Source of the DNA: Bacillus sp. SJS
GTDB taxonomy: Bacteria; Bacillota; Bacilli; Bacillales; Bacillaceae
Assembly (NCBI RefSeq): GCF_000732485.2
Contig: NZ_JAQV02000007.1
Location: 165,884-229,883 of the forward strand
Direction: 5' to 3'
Length of the DNA: 64,000 nucleotides
Shown: positions 51,408-61,019 of the stretch, in pieces
Position numbering within the stretch: position 1 is the stretch's first letter
Layout: each line of letters starts with the position of its first letter
Position numbers and translations under genes: made by a program
Notes under the pieces: model-generated
Told to the model about the DNA's origin: nothing
Seen by the model: the letters and a program-made list of their open reading frames with translations, nothing else
Databases searched by the model: none

Positions 51408-52454
51408 ATGGGCGTATCCGCTGATGCACTACTCGCGATCACAGTCCTTTGGGGTTTTATTTTTATCTATGCTGTAATGGGAACAATGGACTTTGGCGCA
51501 GGCTTTTGGTCGATGATTTACTTAAATCAGAAAAAGACAAAAGCAACCAATATCGCAAACCGCTATTTAAGCCCGACATGGGAAGTAACAAATGTTTTCA
51601 TCGTGGCCATAGTCGTGGCTGTATTCAGTTTTTTCCCGGGGGCAGCCTATATTCTTGGAACCGTCCTGCTCATACCGGGAAGCATGATTCTCTTACTTCT
51701 TGCAATCCGAAGCGGCTTTCTCGTCTTCTCCCATATTGCAAAGGATTATGAACGTGCCTTAACCTATATTTCAGGAATTTCCGGGTTTATCATTCCAGCC
51801 CTATTGATTTCCATATTGCCTATTACGCACGGCAAGTACATCAAAGTAGTGGATGGTGTGCACCAGCTTCAAATTGGTACGGTTTTCACAAGTCCCAATG
51901 TTTTCGCCTTTATAGGATTTGCCGTAAGCAGCACCTTATTTCTCTCATCCCTGCTGCTTGCCGACTATTCACGCAATCTTGCCGGAGAAGAAAAAGCCTA
52001 TGAAGTTTATCGGCGAGACGCTCTGATTACTGGCCCGATTTCACTTGTCATGGCTTTTCTTATCATGCTGACGCTTCGTACTGAAGCGAATTGGATTTAC
52101 AGTAACATGATGGAATACCTGCCGGCTCTAATTGGATCTGTTGTGATGTTTTTACTTGCAGGTGCGGCTCTGTTTATCCCATCCAAAAACAGAAACACCC
52201 TGGGAAGACCGAGAATCGCCATGGTCGCTGTTTTATTGCAATATTTTTTCGCGAGCTATGCCTACGGACGCGCCCATCTTCCATATATGATTTATCCGGA
52301 TATTACACTCGACGCAGGATTCACTGATCCCAATACATTTCATGCTCTTTTTATCAGCTACATTGTAGGGTTTGCCATTCTATTCCCTGGCTTCATTTTC
52401 TTCTGGAACTTATTTATGAAAAACCCCAAAACCGCAGAGGAAAATGAATCCTGA
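51408..52454 (+). CDS. ythB: cytochrome bd-type quinol oxidase subunit II (YthB)
   Basis: A 348-residue eight- or nine-span CydB. The opening ADALLAITVLWGFIFIYAVMGTMDFGAGFWS matches the family, with WEVTNVFI and later FASYAYGRAHLPYMIYPDITL in the conserved places. AAGGAGG lies before the ATG. It pairs with YthA to form the oxidase; expression of this type is often under low oxygen or stress, but no Rex or Fnr site was recognised in the leader. Confidence 0.9.
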   Translation: MGVSADALLAITVLWGFIFIYAVMGTMDFGAGFWSMIYLNQKKTKATNIANRYLSPTWEVTNVFIVAIVVAVFSFFPGAAYILGTVLLIPGSMILLLLAIRSGFLVFSHIAKDYERALTYISGISGFIIPALLISILPITHGKYIKVVDGVHQLQIGTVFTSPNVFAFIGFAVSSTLFLSSLLLADYSRNLAGEEKAYEVYRRDALITGPISLVMAFLIMLTLRTEANWIYSNMMEYLPALIGSVVMFLLAGAALFIPSKNRNTLGRPRIAMVAVLLQYFFASYAYGRAHLPYMIYPDITLDAGFTDPNTFHALFISYIVGFAILFPGFIFFWNLFMKNPKTAEENES

Positions 52455-52519
52455 AGATAACAGGTATGCACTTGGAGCCAAAGTGAAAAAATAAAAGGAA
52501 AGTGAAGGAGGAATAACTT

Positions 52520-52681
52520 ATGTCCCACCAAAAAATTCAATGTGAAGTAAACAATTGCACCTATTGGGGGCAAGGCAACAACTGTACGGCCGATGCCATC
52601 TATGTAGTCAGCCATGCAGGCGATCGCGCAAGCAATAGCGAAGAAACAGACTGCAAAACATTTAAACCGCAGGATCTTTGA
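52520..52681 (+). CDS. DUF1540 small protein (YthC-like)
   Basis: A 53-residue protein too short for many gene finders. It holds a single DUF1540 domain with four cysteines: C-x5-C in the start (QCEVNNCTYWGQGNNC), then C at TACT-like NNCTADAI, and SEETDCKTFKP. The pattern suggests a small zinc or disulfide knot. GAAGGAGG lies before the ATG. Third gene of the bd oxidase unit and followed by a terminator, so it may assist or regulate the oxidase. That link is by position only. Confidence 0.82.
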   Translation: MSHQKIQCEVNNCTYWGQGNNCTADAIYVVSHAGDRASNSEETDCKTFKPQDL

Positions 52682-52686
52682 GTAAA

Positions 52687-52712
52687 TCCGGCCTTACTTG
52701 GCCGGGTTTTTT
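52687..52712 (+). terminator. terminator of the ythABC operon
   Basis: CCGGCC and GGCCGG arms around TTACTT, followed by six T. Confidence 0.8.
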
Positions 52713-52908
52713 ATTGCGGAACGGGCTACAGTGAGGGACTTCACCAAAGTAAAAATGGCTAGTTCGGCTGGAAAATTGTTTTGGCTGGAAAGTCCTAGAT
52801 TTTGGGTGGAATCAAGTTCATGTGCCGTTTCCGGCGGTTGCCCGCTGCTTTCCAGCTAAGACAGAGTAGGAGGTATCTGCGACCTGCATTATTTATTGAC
52901 TTTTTACG

Positions 52909-53013
52909 TTAATTGCTGAGTATTTCCTGTTAATTGCTGACTTTCTCCTGTTAATTGCTGACTATTTCCTATTAATTGCTGACTTTTCCCTGTTAATTGC
53001 TGACTTTCCATTA
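52909..53013. repeat. five copies of a 21-bp tandem repeat
   Basis: Units of the form TTAATTGCTGACTTTCTCCTG start at 52909, 52930, 52951, 52972 and 52993, with only one to four changes per copy. No protein is likely. Just left, at 52766-52792, two inverted TTTTCCAGCC-like words match the unit of the array before pckA. Confidence 0.9.
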
Positions 53014-53183
53014 TTTCAGCCGTTCACACCACGGTTCCCCCCGTTATCCGGAACTTTCCAACCCGCGTTAATCCGCTGATAAATTGACGTTAACATCTCA
53101 AATCCGTTCAAGTTCGGCAAGTAAAATCGTTTCAGGAGTGAAGCCCTGGGTTCGACTGCAATGCTGTTTAAGATGAATTCCAA

Positions 53184-53213
53184 CAAAAAAACACCAGTAA
53201 ATCGTACTGGTGC
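53184..53213 (-). terminator. terminator of the small gene at 53239
   Basis: CACCAGTA pairs with TACTGGTG around CGATT, then seven T on minus. Confidence 0.75.
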
Positions 53214-53238
53214 CAACAGATGAGCGCTTTTGGATGGG

Positions 53239-53412
53239 TTATTGGGTTAGAGTTTGCTGGGCTTGAAGCAGCAGGTCTTGAATTTCGTCTTTGGAGAGCT
53301 GAGTCAGCTCCTGGACGGTGTCAGGGGAGACATTGCGTTTTAACAGCAGGGCGGCTATAAACCTTTTCCTTTTCAGCGGATCGTGATCACTGGATCCAGC
53401 ACAAGCATTCAT
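53239..53412 (-). CDS. small hypothetical protein, 57 aa
   Basis: A 57-residue helical protein (MNACAGSSDHDPLKRKRFI; SPDTVQELTQLSKDEIQDLL). One basic patch KRKRF and a C-terminal amphipathic helix rich in Gln and Leu. The ATG at 53412 is behind AAAGGAGG with a rather long 12-base spacer. Terminator downstream supports a real gene. No family recognised. Confidence 0.55.
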   Translation of the reverse strand: MNACAGSSDHDPLKRKRFIAALLLKRNVSPDTVQELTQLSKDEIQDLLLQAQQTLTQ

Positions 53413-53513
53413 AAAATAGGGATCCCTCCTTTCCACGAAAGTATAGCGCTGAAAAAGGCTTGGGGCAAAGCAGCATATTGCTTTTATCTTCCTTTATTTA
53501 GCGTTTTTACTTG

Positions 53514-53547
53514 TAAAAAAATAATAACCCCGGCTTAGGAGGTTATT
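53514..53547 (-). terminator. menC terminator
   Basis: AATAACC and GGTTATT arms overlapping the menC stop, followed by seven T on minus. Ends the men operon. Confidence 0.7.
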
Positions 53548-54652
53548 TAGAAAACGTAAAAATCTGTTTTGTATATTTTTTTAATAGCTGCCGGTTTACT
53601 TCAAATCCGATTCCTGGACCTTCGGGAACGATAATTTCTCCGTTTTCTACGATGACTTCAGGTACAATGATGTCTTCATGCCAATATCTTGACGAGGACG
53701 ATATATCCCCTGGAATGGAGAAATTTGAAAGCGACGCGGCGGCAATATTATGGGCTCTGGAAATTCCCGTTTCAAGCATTCCTCCGCACCAAACTGGAAT
53801 TCCCTGTCCCTGGCAGATATCGTGAATTTTTTTTGTCTCAGCTAGTCCTCCTACCCTGCCTGGTTTAATATTGATGATTTGGCAGCTGCCCAGGTTTATT
53901 GCTTTTCTGGCGTCATCTGCCGATTCAATACTTTCATCAAGACAGATCGGAGTTTGGATTTTTCTTTGCAAAACAGCATGGTCAATGATATCATCCGCAG
54001 CTAACGGCTGTTCAATCATCATTAATTCAAATTCGTCCAGTGCTTTCAACAGGTCTGCCTGATCAAGTGAATAGGAGGAGTTCGCATCTGCCATCAATGG
54101 CAAATTAGGATAAACCCTTCGAATTTCCCTGATTAATTCAATATCTCTTCCAGGCTTGATTTTCACCTTGAATCTTTTATATCCGGAAGCAAGTGCACGT
54201 TCTATTGAAGCAAGCATTTCTGTTAAAGGGGCCAGCCCAATTACGATACCAGCTTCAATATGCCGTTTCGTTCCTCCCAATAGGTTTGATAAGGACTGCC
54301 CAGTTTGCCTGCCATACAGATCCCAGCAAGCCATTTCAAGAGCCGCCTTCGCCATCCGGTTTCGTTTCAAGCTTGAAAAGGAAGCACTTACTTCATTTGG
54401 GTGGGAGTAATCTGTGTTCAGACAAATTGGAATCAGAAAATCTTCAAGCATATGCACACTCGTCTTAACCGTTTCCTCTGTATACCAGGGAGAGGAAAAA
54501 GCGACACCCTCCCCCCATCCGGCTATGCCCTGTTCGTCTTGAACTTCTACGATCATGCTTTCCCTGTTTTCTACTCTTTCAAGACTTGATTCAAACGGTT
54601 CAACAAGCTTCATTTCCGTCAGATGCAAGGTTATTTTTTTAATTTTCATCAT
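53543..54652 (-). CDS. menC: o-succinylbenzoate synthase
   Basis: A 369-residue enolase-superfamily enzyme that dehydrates SHCHC to o-succinylbenzoate. The barrel carries FKVKIKPGRD (the catalytic Lys pair K-x-K), metal ligands in MADANSSY (Asp), MIEQPL (Glu) and CLDESIES (Asp), and a catalytic Lys in INIKPGRVGG. WGEGVAFSSPWYTEET is the family N-terminal block. The start overlaps the menE stop by 4 bp. Last gene of menFDHBEC. Confidence 0.95.
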   Translation of the reverse strand: MMKIKKITLHLTEMKLVEPFESSLERVENRESMIVEVQDEQGIAGWGEGVAFSSPWYTEETVKTSVHMLEDFLIPICLNTDYSHPNEVSASFSSLKRNRMAKAALEMACWDLYGRQTGQSLSNLLGGTKRHIEAGIVIGLAPLTEMLASIERALASGYKRFKVKIKPGRDIELIREIRRVYPNLPLMADANSSYSLDQADLLKALDEFELMMIEQPLAADDIIDHAVLQRKIQTPICLDESIESADDARKAINLGSCQIINIKPGRVGGLAETKKIHDICQGQGIPVWCGGMLETGISRAHNIAAASLSNFSIPGDISSSSRYWHEDIIVPEVIVENGEIIVPEGPGIGFEVNRQLLKKYTKQIFTFSK

Positions 54653-56109
54653 TGCACCATCCCTTTCAATACATGTCTTTGAAGCTTGCGGGAGGCGTTT
54701 CTCGGGAGTTCGCTTACAAATGTAATCCCTTTGGGCACTTTATATTTTGCCAATTTTTTAGCGCTGAAGTGAAGCAGTTCATTCGCAGTCAGGTTTTCTG
54801 ATGCTACTACGAATGCGTATGGAACCTGTCCCCATTTTTCGTCTGTAACTCCTGTAACTCCTGCTTCCTTTACCAAAGGATGCTCCATCAGCACCGACTC
54901 AATTTCTGCAGGATATATGTTTTCGCCGCCTGAGATGATTAAATCTGAGCGCCTGTCCAGAACATAAAGGAAACCATCCTCATCCATTCGCCCGATGTCA
55001 CCCGTATGAAGCCAGCCGTTTTCAAGCGCTCTCGCTGTAGCCTCTTGCTTGTTCCAATATCCTTTCATGACGTTCGGGCCTTTAACCATAATTTCACCCG
55101 GCTCGTTTGTCCATGCTTCATCTCCGGATTCTTTCACAATTTTTATTTGGCACGGGAAAAGCGGTTTTCCGGCAGAGCCTAATTTTCGAAGCGAATCTTC
55201 CATGGAGAGTGTTGCAAACTGTGAGGAGGTTTCCGTCATACCATAGGTTTGAACGACAGGAATGTCCTTCTCTTTGCATTGATTCAGCAAGGACGCAGGC
55301 GCTGGCCCCCCGCCTAAAAGCATGCAGCGGAATGTTTTTGGATAGGAACGCTCCTTAAGGTTTTCCAGCATCCCGTCAAGCATCGTACTCACCACTGAAA
55401 TAATACTGGTTTTATTATGGATGATGGATTGGTTAATGGTTTCGGCATCAAAACGCTCATGGAGGCTAACGGTCATTCCGTAAATAACACTTCTGAACAA
55501 AATAGAAAGCCCGCTTATATGAAACAAAGGCACTGCTGCCAGCCATTTGTCTTCCGTATGCAAACCAAGGTTTAGTGCAGAACCAACGGCGCTCCAATAG
55601 TGATTGCCGAACGTTTGCATGACCCCTTTCGGTTTTCCTGTCGTACCGGAAGTGTACATAATGACTGCAGTTTGATTTAAATCGTATTCTTCCTCGTAGA
55701 CTGCAGGTTTTTGTAATAAACGTACGGCGTCCATTAAGGATAATTTTTTATTTTCATTTACTGGTACGCGGTCATAATATTCCGGAGATGCAATGATGAG
55801 TTTTGCTTTCGAATCGAGAAACTGATACTCCCATTCTTCTTCTGTAAGCCTTGTATTTAAAAGGACTGCAGTTGCCCCGCAATAAAACACTGCATGAATA
55901 ATTTTAACCATTTCTGCACTGTTCCCCATCAGAATGGCAATATGATCGCCCTTCTGGATTCCAAGGCCCTCTAAAGCGCCAGCCCTTCCCAGCACTTCTT
56001 CATGCAGCTCTAAAAAAGTTAAGGATTCTTCCGCTGTCTCTAAAGCAATCCTCTCAGGTGTCATATACGCCCGCTGCTTCAGCCAGTTCGGCATAGTCGT
56101 TGTTTCCAT
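54649..56109 (-). CDS. menE: o-succinylbenzoate-CoA ligase
   Basis: A 486-residue adenylate-forming enzyme that activates o-succinylbenzoate to its CoA thioester. The P-loop-like MYTSGTTGKPKGV (about residues 151-163), TGDIGRMDEDG and the C-terminal lysine in LPRNASRKLQR are present. GAGGAGG precedes the ATG. It follows menB after a hairpin (56164-56192) that may attenuate or process the transcript. Confidence 0.95.
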   Translation of the reverse strand: METTTMPNWLKQRAYMTPERIALETAEESLTFLELHEEVLGRAGALEGLGIQKGDHIAILMGNSAEMVKIIHAVFYCGATAVLLNTRLTEEEWEYQFLDSKAKLIIASPEYYDRVPVNENKKLSLMDAVRLLQKPAVYEEEYDLNQTAVIMYTSGTTGKPKGVMQTFGNHYWSAVGSALNLGLHTEDKWLAAVPLFHISGLSILFRSVIYGMTVSLHERFDAETINQSIIHNKTSIISVVSTMLDGMLENLKERSYPKTFRCMLLGGGPAPASLLNQCKEKDIPVVQTYGMTETSSQFATLSMEDSLRKLGSAGKPLFPCQIKIVKESGDEAWTNEPGEIMVKGPNVMKGYWNKQEATARALENGWLHTGDIGRMDEDGFLYVLDRRSDLIISGGENIYPAEIESVLMEHPLVKEAGVTGVTDEKWGQVPYAFVVASENLTANELLHFSAKKLAKYKVPKGITFVSELPRNASRKLQRHVLKGMVQ

Positions 56110-56163
56110 GGTTCTGCCTCCTCTCTTAATGGTTATCCAAACTAACCAAGCTTTTAATACAAA

Positions 56164-56192
56164 GACAGGCAGCCGGTTAAGGGCTGCCTGTA
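56164..56192 (-). terminator. hairpin between menB and menE
   Basis: ACAGGCAGCC pairs perfectly with GGCTGCCTGT around CTTAACC. The T-run after it (CTTTGTATT) is broken, so it is more likely an attenuator, RNA-processing or stability element than a strong terminator. Confidence 0.5.
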
Positions 56193-56202
56193 AAGCTTCG
56201 GT

Positions 56203-57021
56203 TTAAGGAAAACGAGGGAATTGCTTGAAATCAGGATCGCGTTTTTCTTTAAACGCATCTCTTCCTTCTTTCGCTTCATCCGTTGTGTAATATAAAAGAG
56301 TGGCATCACCGGCAAATTGCTGAATTCCTGCAAGACCATCTGTATCTGCGTTAAATGCAGCTTTAAGGAAGCGGATAGCAGTCGGGCTCTTTTCAAGAAT
56401 TTCCTCACACCATTGAACGGTTTCTTTTTCAAGCTGTTCAAGTGGTACTACGGTATTAACAAGTCCCATATCCAATGCTTCCTGTGCACTGTATTGACGG
56501 CAAAGGAACCAAATTTCACGGGCTTTTTTATGGCCTACGATTCGTGCAAGATAGCCTGAACCGTATCCGGCATCAAAGCTTCCCACTTTAGGTCCTGTTT
56601 GTCCAAATACGGCATTATCCGCTGCAATCGTCAAATCACAGACGATATGAAGAACATGTCCTCCTCCTATTGCATAGCCTGCTACCATTGCGATAACCGG
56701 TTTAGGAATAACACGGATCAGTCTTTGCAGGTCAAGAACATTCAGACGAGGGATTTGGTCTTCGCCTACATAACCGCCATGGCCGCGTACTTTTTGGTCT
56801 CCGCCTGAACAGAAGGCTTTTTCACCGGCACCTGTCAGGATTATAACTCCCACATTGGAGTCATCTCTTGCATAAGCAAAAGCATCAATAAGCTCCATTA
56901 CCGTTTTTGGACGGAATGCGTTATGTACTTCCGGGCGGTTAATGGTGATTTTTGCAATTCCATTGTACGTTTCATAAAGAATATCTTCATACTTACGTTC
57001 TGCTACCCATTCAAATGACAT
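56203..57021 (-). CDS. menB: 1,4-dihydroxy-2-naphthoyl-CoA synthase
   Basis: A 272-residue crotonase-fold enzyme that closes the second ring of the naphthoate. Oxyanion-hole loops [13 protein letters not shown] and the block [16 protein letters not shown] are typical of MenB, as is [17 protein letters not shown] lies before the ATG. Length 272 fits the family. Followed by a hairpin then menE. Confidence 0.96.
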   Translation of the reverse strand: MSFEWVAERKYEDILYETYNGIAKITINRPEVHNAFRPKTVMELIDAFAYARDDSNVGVIILTGAGEKAFCSGGDQKVRGHGGYVGEDQIPRLNVLDLQRLIRVIPKPVIAMVAGYAIGGGHVLHIVCDLTIAADNAVFGQTGPKVGSFDAGYGSGYLARIVGHKKAREIWFLCRQYSAQEALDMGLVNTVVPLEQLEKETVQWCEEILEKSPTAIRFLKAAFNADTDGLAGIQQFAGDATLLYYTTDEAKEGRDAFKEKRDPDFKQFPRFP

Positions 57022-57034
57022 TCTGAAAACCTCC

Positions 57035-57838
57035 CTATTGTTTTAGAAACCCATTTACTATTGTACCAAAAATCTTGGGTTGTTCCACATGGATTGCATG
57101 GCCTGCATCATTTACTTCTATATACTGGCTATTTTCGAACAGTTCGTCCATTTCTCTTCCTATTTTGCAAAACTTGGCATCAAGCTCTCCAGCCAGTATA
57201 AGGACGGGAAGAAGGCATTGGTGTAGTTGTCCCCACCAGCTATACTGAATACCCGTACCCATCCCCCGGAGACTGTTGGCAAGTCCTATCGTGGTATTTG
57301 AAAGACGCTGTTCCCGAATAGCCCGTATTTTTTCTTGCGGAAGAGCTGCCTGACTTGAAAACAGCGGCAGCTTTTCCCATGCATCAACAAATGAAGCAAC
57401 CCCGCCTGTTGTTATTTTTTCTGCTAAAAGTCTGTCGCTGTTTATTCGCCTTGTTCTCTCCTCAAGCGTCTTAAGACCCGGAGAGGCACTTTCAAGAATC
57501 AAATGTGACACTCTTTCCGGAAACAGCATGGAAAAGTTCAATGCTGTGCGGCCACCCATTGAATAGCCGGCAACAGCTGCTTTGTTAATATCCAGCTCAT
57601 CTAAAATAACAGCTAGATCCTTGCATACTTCGTCCATTGTATAGCGTGCTTCTTCAGCAGGTGCCTCCGTCTTCCCATGACCGATTAAATCAATTAGAAT
57701 GAGTTTCCTGCCTGTGAGTACTGGGATCATTTCTTCCCAGTCGCTGACTGCACCTGTAAATCCATGCAGGAGCAAAAGAGGAGAACCCTCACCGATGACT
57801 TGGAAATGATAGCTCACACCTCTGATTGTTTTAATCAT
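57035..57838 (-). CDS. menH: 2-succinyl-6-hydroxy-2,4-cyclohexadiene-1-carboxylate synthase
   Basis: A 267-residue alpha/beta hydrolase-fold lyase that removes pyruvate from SEPHCHC. It has [14 protein letters not shown] near the start, the nucleophile in [10 protein letters not shown] (about residues 94-103), and the triad Asp in [10 protein letters not shown] and His in [12 protein letters not shown]. The start overlaps menD by 8 bp. B. subtilis name ytxM. Confidence 0.93.
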   Translation of the reverse strand: MIKTIRGVSYHFQVIGEGSPLLLLHGFTGAVSDWEEMIPVLTGRKLILIDLIGHGKTEAPAEEARYTMDEVCKDLAVILDELDINKAAVAGYSMGGRTALNFSMLFPERVSHLILESASPGLKTLEERTRRINSDRLLAEKITTGGVASFVDAWEKLPLFSSQAALPQEKIRAIREQRLSNTTIGLANSLRGMGTGIQYSWWGQLHQCLLPVLILAGELDAKFCKIGREMDELFENSQYIEVNDAGHAIHVEQPKIFGTIVNGFLKQ

Positions 57839-59582
57839 AGCTTACATCTTTCATTATTTCCTGGGAAACAAATTGCAGCAAATCACGATGTATTTTGACA
57901 CGTGTTTTGCGGTTTGTAGGAACCTCAATAATCCGGATACCTTTTTGTCCCGCAGACGTTTTAAAAACTGACGCGAATTCTTCCCAACTGTGAATAAGAG
58001 AATATTCTGCTCCATATAATTGAGCCGCTTTTCCATAGTCCAGGCCAATAGGTGTACCGAATAATTGCTCAAAATGCTTTTCTTCGGCAGATTGGGGCAG
58101 GAATGAAAAAATTCCTCCGCCATCGTTATTCAGCAAGACAATAGTCAAAGACAGATCATTCAATTTAGCTCCCAAAAGACCATTTAAATCGTGATAAAAG
58201 GATAAGTCTCCAATGACAAGAACGGTAGGAGATTTAGAAGCTGCCGCCACTCCCAGGCTTGAGGAAACGACTCCATCAATCCCGTTGGCCCCTCTATTGG
58301 CGTAGAGGGTAATATTCTTATCTGTTACTCCAAAATACGTATCAGCATCCCGTATGGGCATACTGTTTCCTACAAATAGCTGGGAATCATCCGGCATAAG
58401 CTCCATCAGCTTGAGGAATGCTTTTCCTTCAAATAAATCGCCGCCCTCGTCAAGTAAAGGCAGATGATTTCTGTAAATTTGATTGGCATGCTTCCACGCC
58501 AAAGCATACTCATTATTTTTTCTTATGCTGATTTCGGCTGTAAGCTCTCGGCAAAAGGCCGCTTCATCAACAGAAAACATTTCTGCAGCTGCTAAAGTAG
58601 GATCGCGCCACTTGCCGTTTTGGTCAACGACAATTTGATAAATTTCAGGTGAATCTCTGAGCATAAGAAACAGCGGCTTAGAAACAGGCATGGCCCCCAG
58701 CCGGATGACCGCTTCTGGCTTTAGCCTCTCTCTTAATGCTTCATCTTTTAATATGGAATCATAATTCTCAATAATCATGTCTTTCGAATGAGGACCTGTC
58801 CTCATATTGGAAAGCGGGTCTGCAAGCACCGGAAATCCCGTCGCTGATGCAAGAGCTGCCACCGCCTCCTTGTATTCTTGCCCATGAATTTCCCCGCATA
58901 CAATCATTCCCTTTTCCACACCGCTCAGTGACTCCATCAGCCTTTTAATTTCTGAGCCGGCAGCCATCGAGACTGTCTGTCCTTTACGAGCATGCTTTTC
59001 TCTCGTTCCTTCTTCCCGCCACAGGAATGGAAGTCCGAGATTAGGAATGAGGGGCTCTCTGAATGGAAAATTCAGATGAACCGGTCCCATTGGTACGGCT
59101 GCTGACTGGCTGTATGCCCGTGCCGCGAGAGTTCTGGCATAGCGGTGCATAAAGGGCTGATCCTCTGGGATTGCTGCATCGGTAAACCATTTGACATAGC
59201 TTCCGTACAGTTCATTTTGATTAATGGCTTGAGGAGCTCCAACATCTCTCAATTCATGCGGACGATCTGCAGTCAGCACGACTAAAGGAACATTTGAATA
59301 GTGAGCTTCTACCACTGCAGGAAAGTAATTGGCAGCAGCTGTACCGGATGTGCACAATAAAGCAACGGGCCGCTGCAGGCGCTTTGCCATTCCCAGAGCA
59401 TAAAAACCGGCGGATCTCTCATCAATTTGGAGATGAGTCCTTACTTCAGGGTGCTCTGCAAGCAGAATGGCAAAGGGCGTTGATCTTGAGCCCGGGCTGA
59501 TTACGGCATCGGTTATCCCCTGTGCTGCAAGCTCATCAATAAATCCTGCAGCATAACGGGTTAAAGAATCACGTCCTGTCAT
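57831..59582 (-). CDS. menD: SEPHCHC synthase (thiamine-diphosphate dependent)
   Basis: A 583-residue ThDP enzyme that adds a succinyl semialdehyde unit from 2-oxoglutarate to isochorismate. The N-terminal VISPGSRSTPFAILLA with a catalytic Glu in QIDERSAGFYALG, and the cofactor motif GDLSFYHDLNGLL with VLLNNDGGGIF (GDx-NN motif), are clear. Its start overlaps menF by 14 bp. AGGAGG precedes the ATG. Confidence 0.96.
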   Translation of the reverse strand: MTGRDSLTRYAAGFIDELAAQGITDAVISPGSRSTPFAILLAEHPEVRTHLQIDERSAGFYALGMAKRLQRPVALLCTSGTAAANYFPAVVEAHYSNVPLVVLTADRPHELRDVGAPQAINQNELYGSYVKWFTDAAIPEDQPFMHRYARTLAARAYSQSAAVPMGPVHLNFPFREPLIPNLGLPFLWREEGTREKHARKGQTVSMAAGSEIKRLMESLSGVEKGMIVCGEIHGQEYKEAVAALASATGFPVLADPLSNMRTGPHSKDMIIENYDSILKDEALRERLKPEAVIRLGAMPVSKPLFLMLRDSPEIYQIVVDQNGKWRDPTLAAAEMFSVDEAAFCRELTAEISIRKNNEYALAWKHANQIYRNHLPLLDEGGDLFEGKAFLKLMELMPDDSQLFVGNSMPIRDADTYFGVTDKNITLYANRGANGIDGVVSSSLGVAAASKSPTVLVIGDLSFYHDLNGLLGAKLNDLSLTIVLLNNDGGGIFSFLPQSAEEKHFEQLFGTPIGLDYGKAAQLYGAEYSLIHSWEEFASVFKTSAGQKGIRIIEVPTNRKTRVKIHRDLLQFVSQEIMKDVSYD

Positions 59583-60969
59583 ATTTCAGGCCTCCTAAAG
59601 CTGAAAGCATCGGCCTTAGCTTCATTTTTGTCTCTTCATATTCCATCTTCGGATTTGAATCTTTAACAATTCCGCACCCTGCATATAAAACAGCGGAATT
59701 TGCCTTCACAAGACTTGAGCGGATCGCAACAGCAAACTCGCCATTTCCTTCTGTGTCAAGCCATCCAATCGGCGCGGCATACCACCCGCGGTGCATCGGT
59801 TCAATTTCTCTGATCATGCTCATTGCTTTTTCCTGAGGCAAACCGCCAAGTGCCGGGGTTGGATGCAGGTGTTTAACGATATCAAGGAGCGATGATTGGT
59901 TATTCAATACTCCTTCGATCGGTGTATATAAATGCTGAACATTTTTGGTTTTATAAATTCCCGGTCCATTTGGACATTGAAGATCAGAGCAATGATTAAG
60001 AAGAGCTTCTCTTATCATTTTTACGACATATGCATGTTCTTCCAGGTTTTTTTGATCCTCAAGCAGTTCACGCTCAAGCAGCTGATCCTCTTTATCTGAT
60101 GACCCGCGTTTTATTGTTCCGGCAAGACATGCAGAACGGACGTGCTGATCTTTTATTTGCACAAGCCTCTCCGGTGTAGCTCCAATAAAGCTTGAGCTGC
60201 CGTTTTCAAAAATAAACCGGAAAGAGGATTGCTGCTCATTAATCAGTGTTTTCAGGGCTCCCTGGACATCAATCGGCGTTTCAGAATCAAGGGTAATGTC
60301 TCTTGCAAGGACAACCTTATCAAGTTCTCCATTACGAATGGATTCTGTCGCCTTTGTAATAGAAGCGAGCCATTCTTCTGTATGGTGCTCATTCATTTCG
60401 AATGGCGCAGGAGTGCTGCCAGCTGTAATTTTACCGCGGCAAAGTTTCTTTACATACAAGGCCCGTTCAGTGAAGTCAGCCTCTGCCTCTTCCACTGTTT
60501 CATTAGGCAGGATCACCTTTGCAATTGTGACCTCAGGTTTCTGGCCTTTTTTCCATACACCTAAAAAACTCGGAAGAACAAACCTGCCTTCTTTATAAGG
60601 CTCCCAGAGATGGTTCTCATTTTTAAAAGGATCAAAGGAAAATCCGCCCATTAAGATCGGGCCCTTATCAGAATTTGACGAATCTGTATATTTTTTAAAG
60701 CGCTTCCATTCGGTTTCAATCTCCGTAAATCTTGCATTGGACTGTTCAGCTGTATCTATAATCCATTCATTTCCCGCTCCAACCATCGTCTCATCTGAAT
60801 TAGGCGACATCCAGAATGTTCTCTCGCCTGAATAAAGATCTTCCGCTGCAGCAAAAAAATGAAGGGGGTTTATATGTGGTACAGGAATGGTTCGGCTGAC
60901 GATAACCTGCTGCCCCTGTTTGGCATCATCAACAGCTAAGGCTAAAGTCTCCCTGAATGTTTTGCGCAT
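59569..60969 (-). CDS. menF: isochorismate synthase
   Basis: A 466-residue chorismate-binding enzyme that opens the menaquinone pathway by converting chorismate to isochorismate. The C-terminal catalytic half has SSFIGATPERLVQI, CLAGTIKRG, HPTPALGGLPQEKA and WYAAPIGWLD. The ATG at 60969 has AAGGTGA eight bases upstream; four earlier codons are open. First gene of the overlapping menF-D-H-B-E-C operon; the promoter is at 61020-61048. Confidence 0.95.
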   Translation of the reverse strand: MRKTFRETLALAVDDAKQGQQVIVSRTIPVPHINPLHFFAAAEDLYSGERTFWMSPNSDETMVGAGNEWIIDTAEQSNARFTEIETEWKRFKKYTDSSNSDKGPILMGGFSFDPFKNENHLWEPYKEGRFVLPSFLGVWKKGQKPEVTIAKVILPNETVEEAEADFTERALYVKKLCRGKITAGSTPAPFEMNEHHTEEWLASITKATESIRNGELDKVVLARDITLDSETPIDVQGALKTLINEQQSSFRFIFENGSSSFIGATPERLVQIKDQHVRSACLAGTIKRGSSDKEDQLLERELLEDQKNLEEHAYVVKMIREALLNHCSDLQCPNGPGIYKTKNVQHLYTPIEGVLNNQSSLLDIVKHLHPTPALGGLPQEKAMSMIREIEPMHRGWYAAPIGWLDTEGNGEFAVAIRSSLVKANSAVLYAGCGIVKDSNPKMEYEETKMKLRPMLSALGGLKYDRT

Positions 60970-61019
60970 TGTGGTAATCACCTTGCATACCCCCGTAATC
61001 CGTAAAAATCGCTTTTTCT

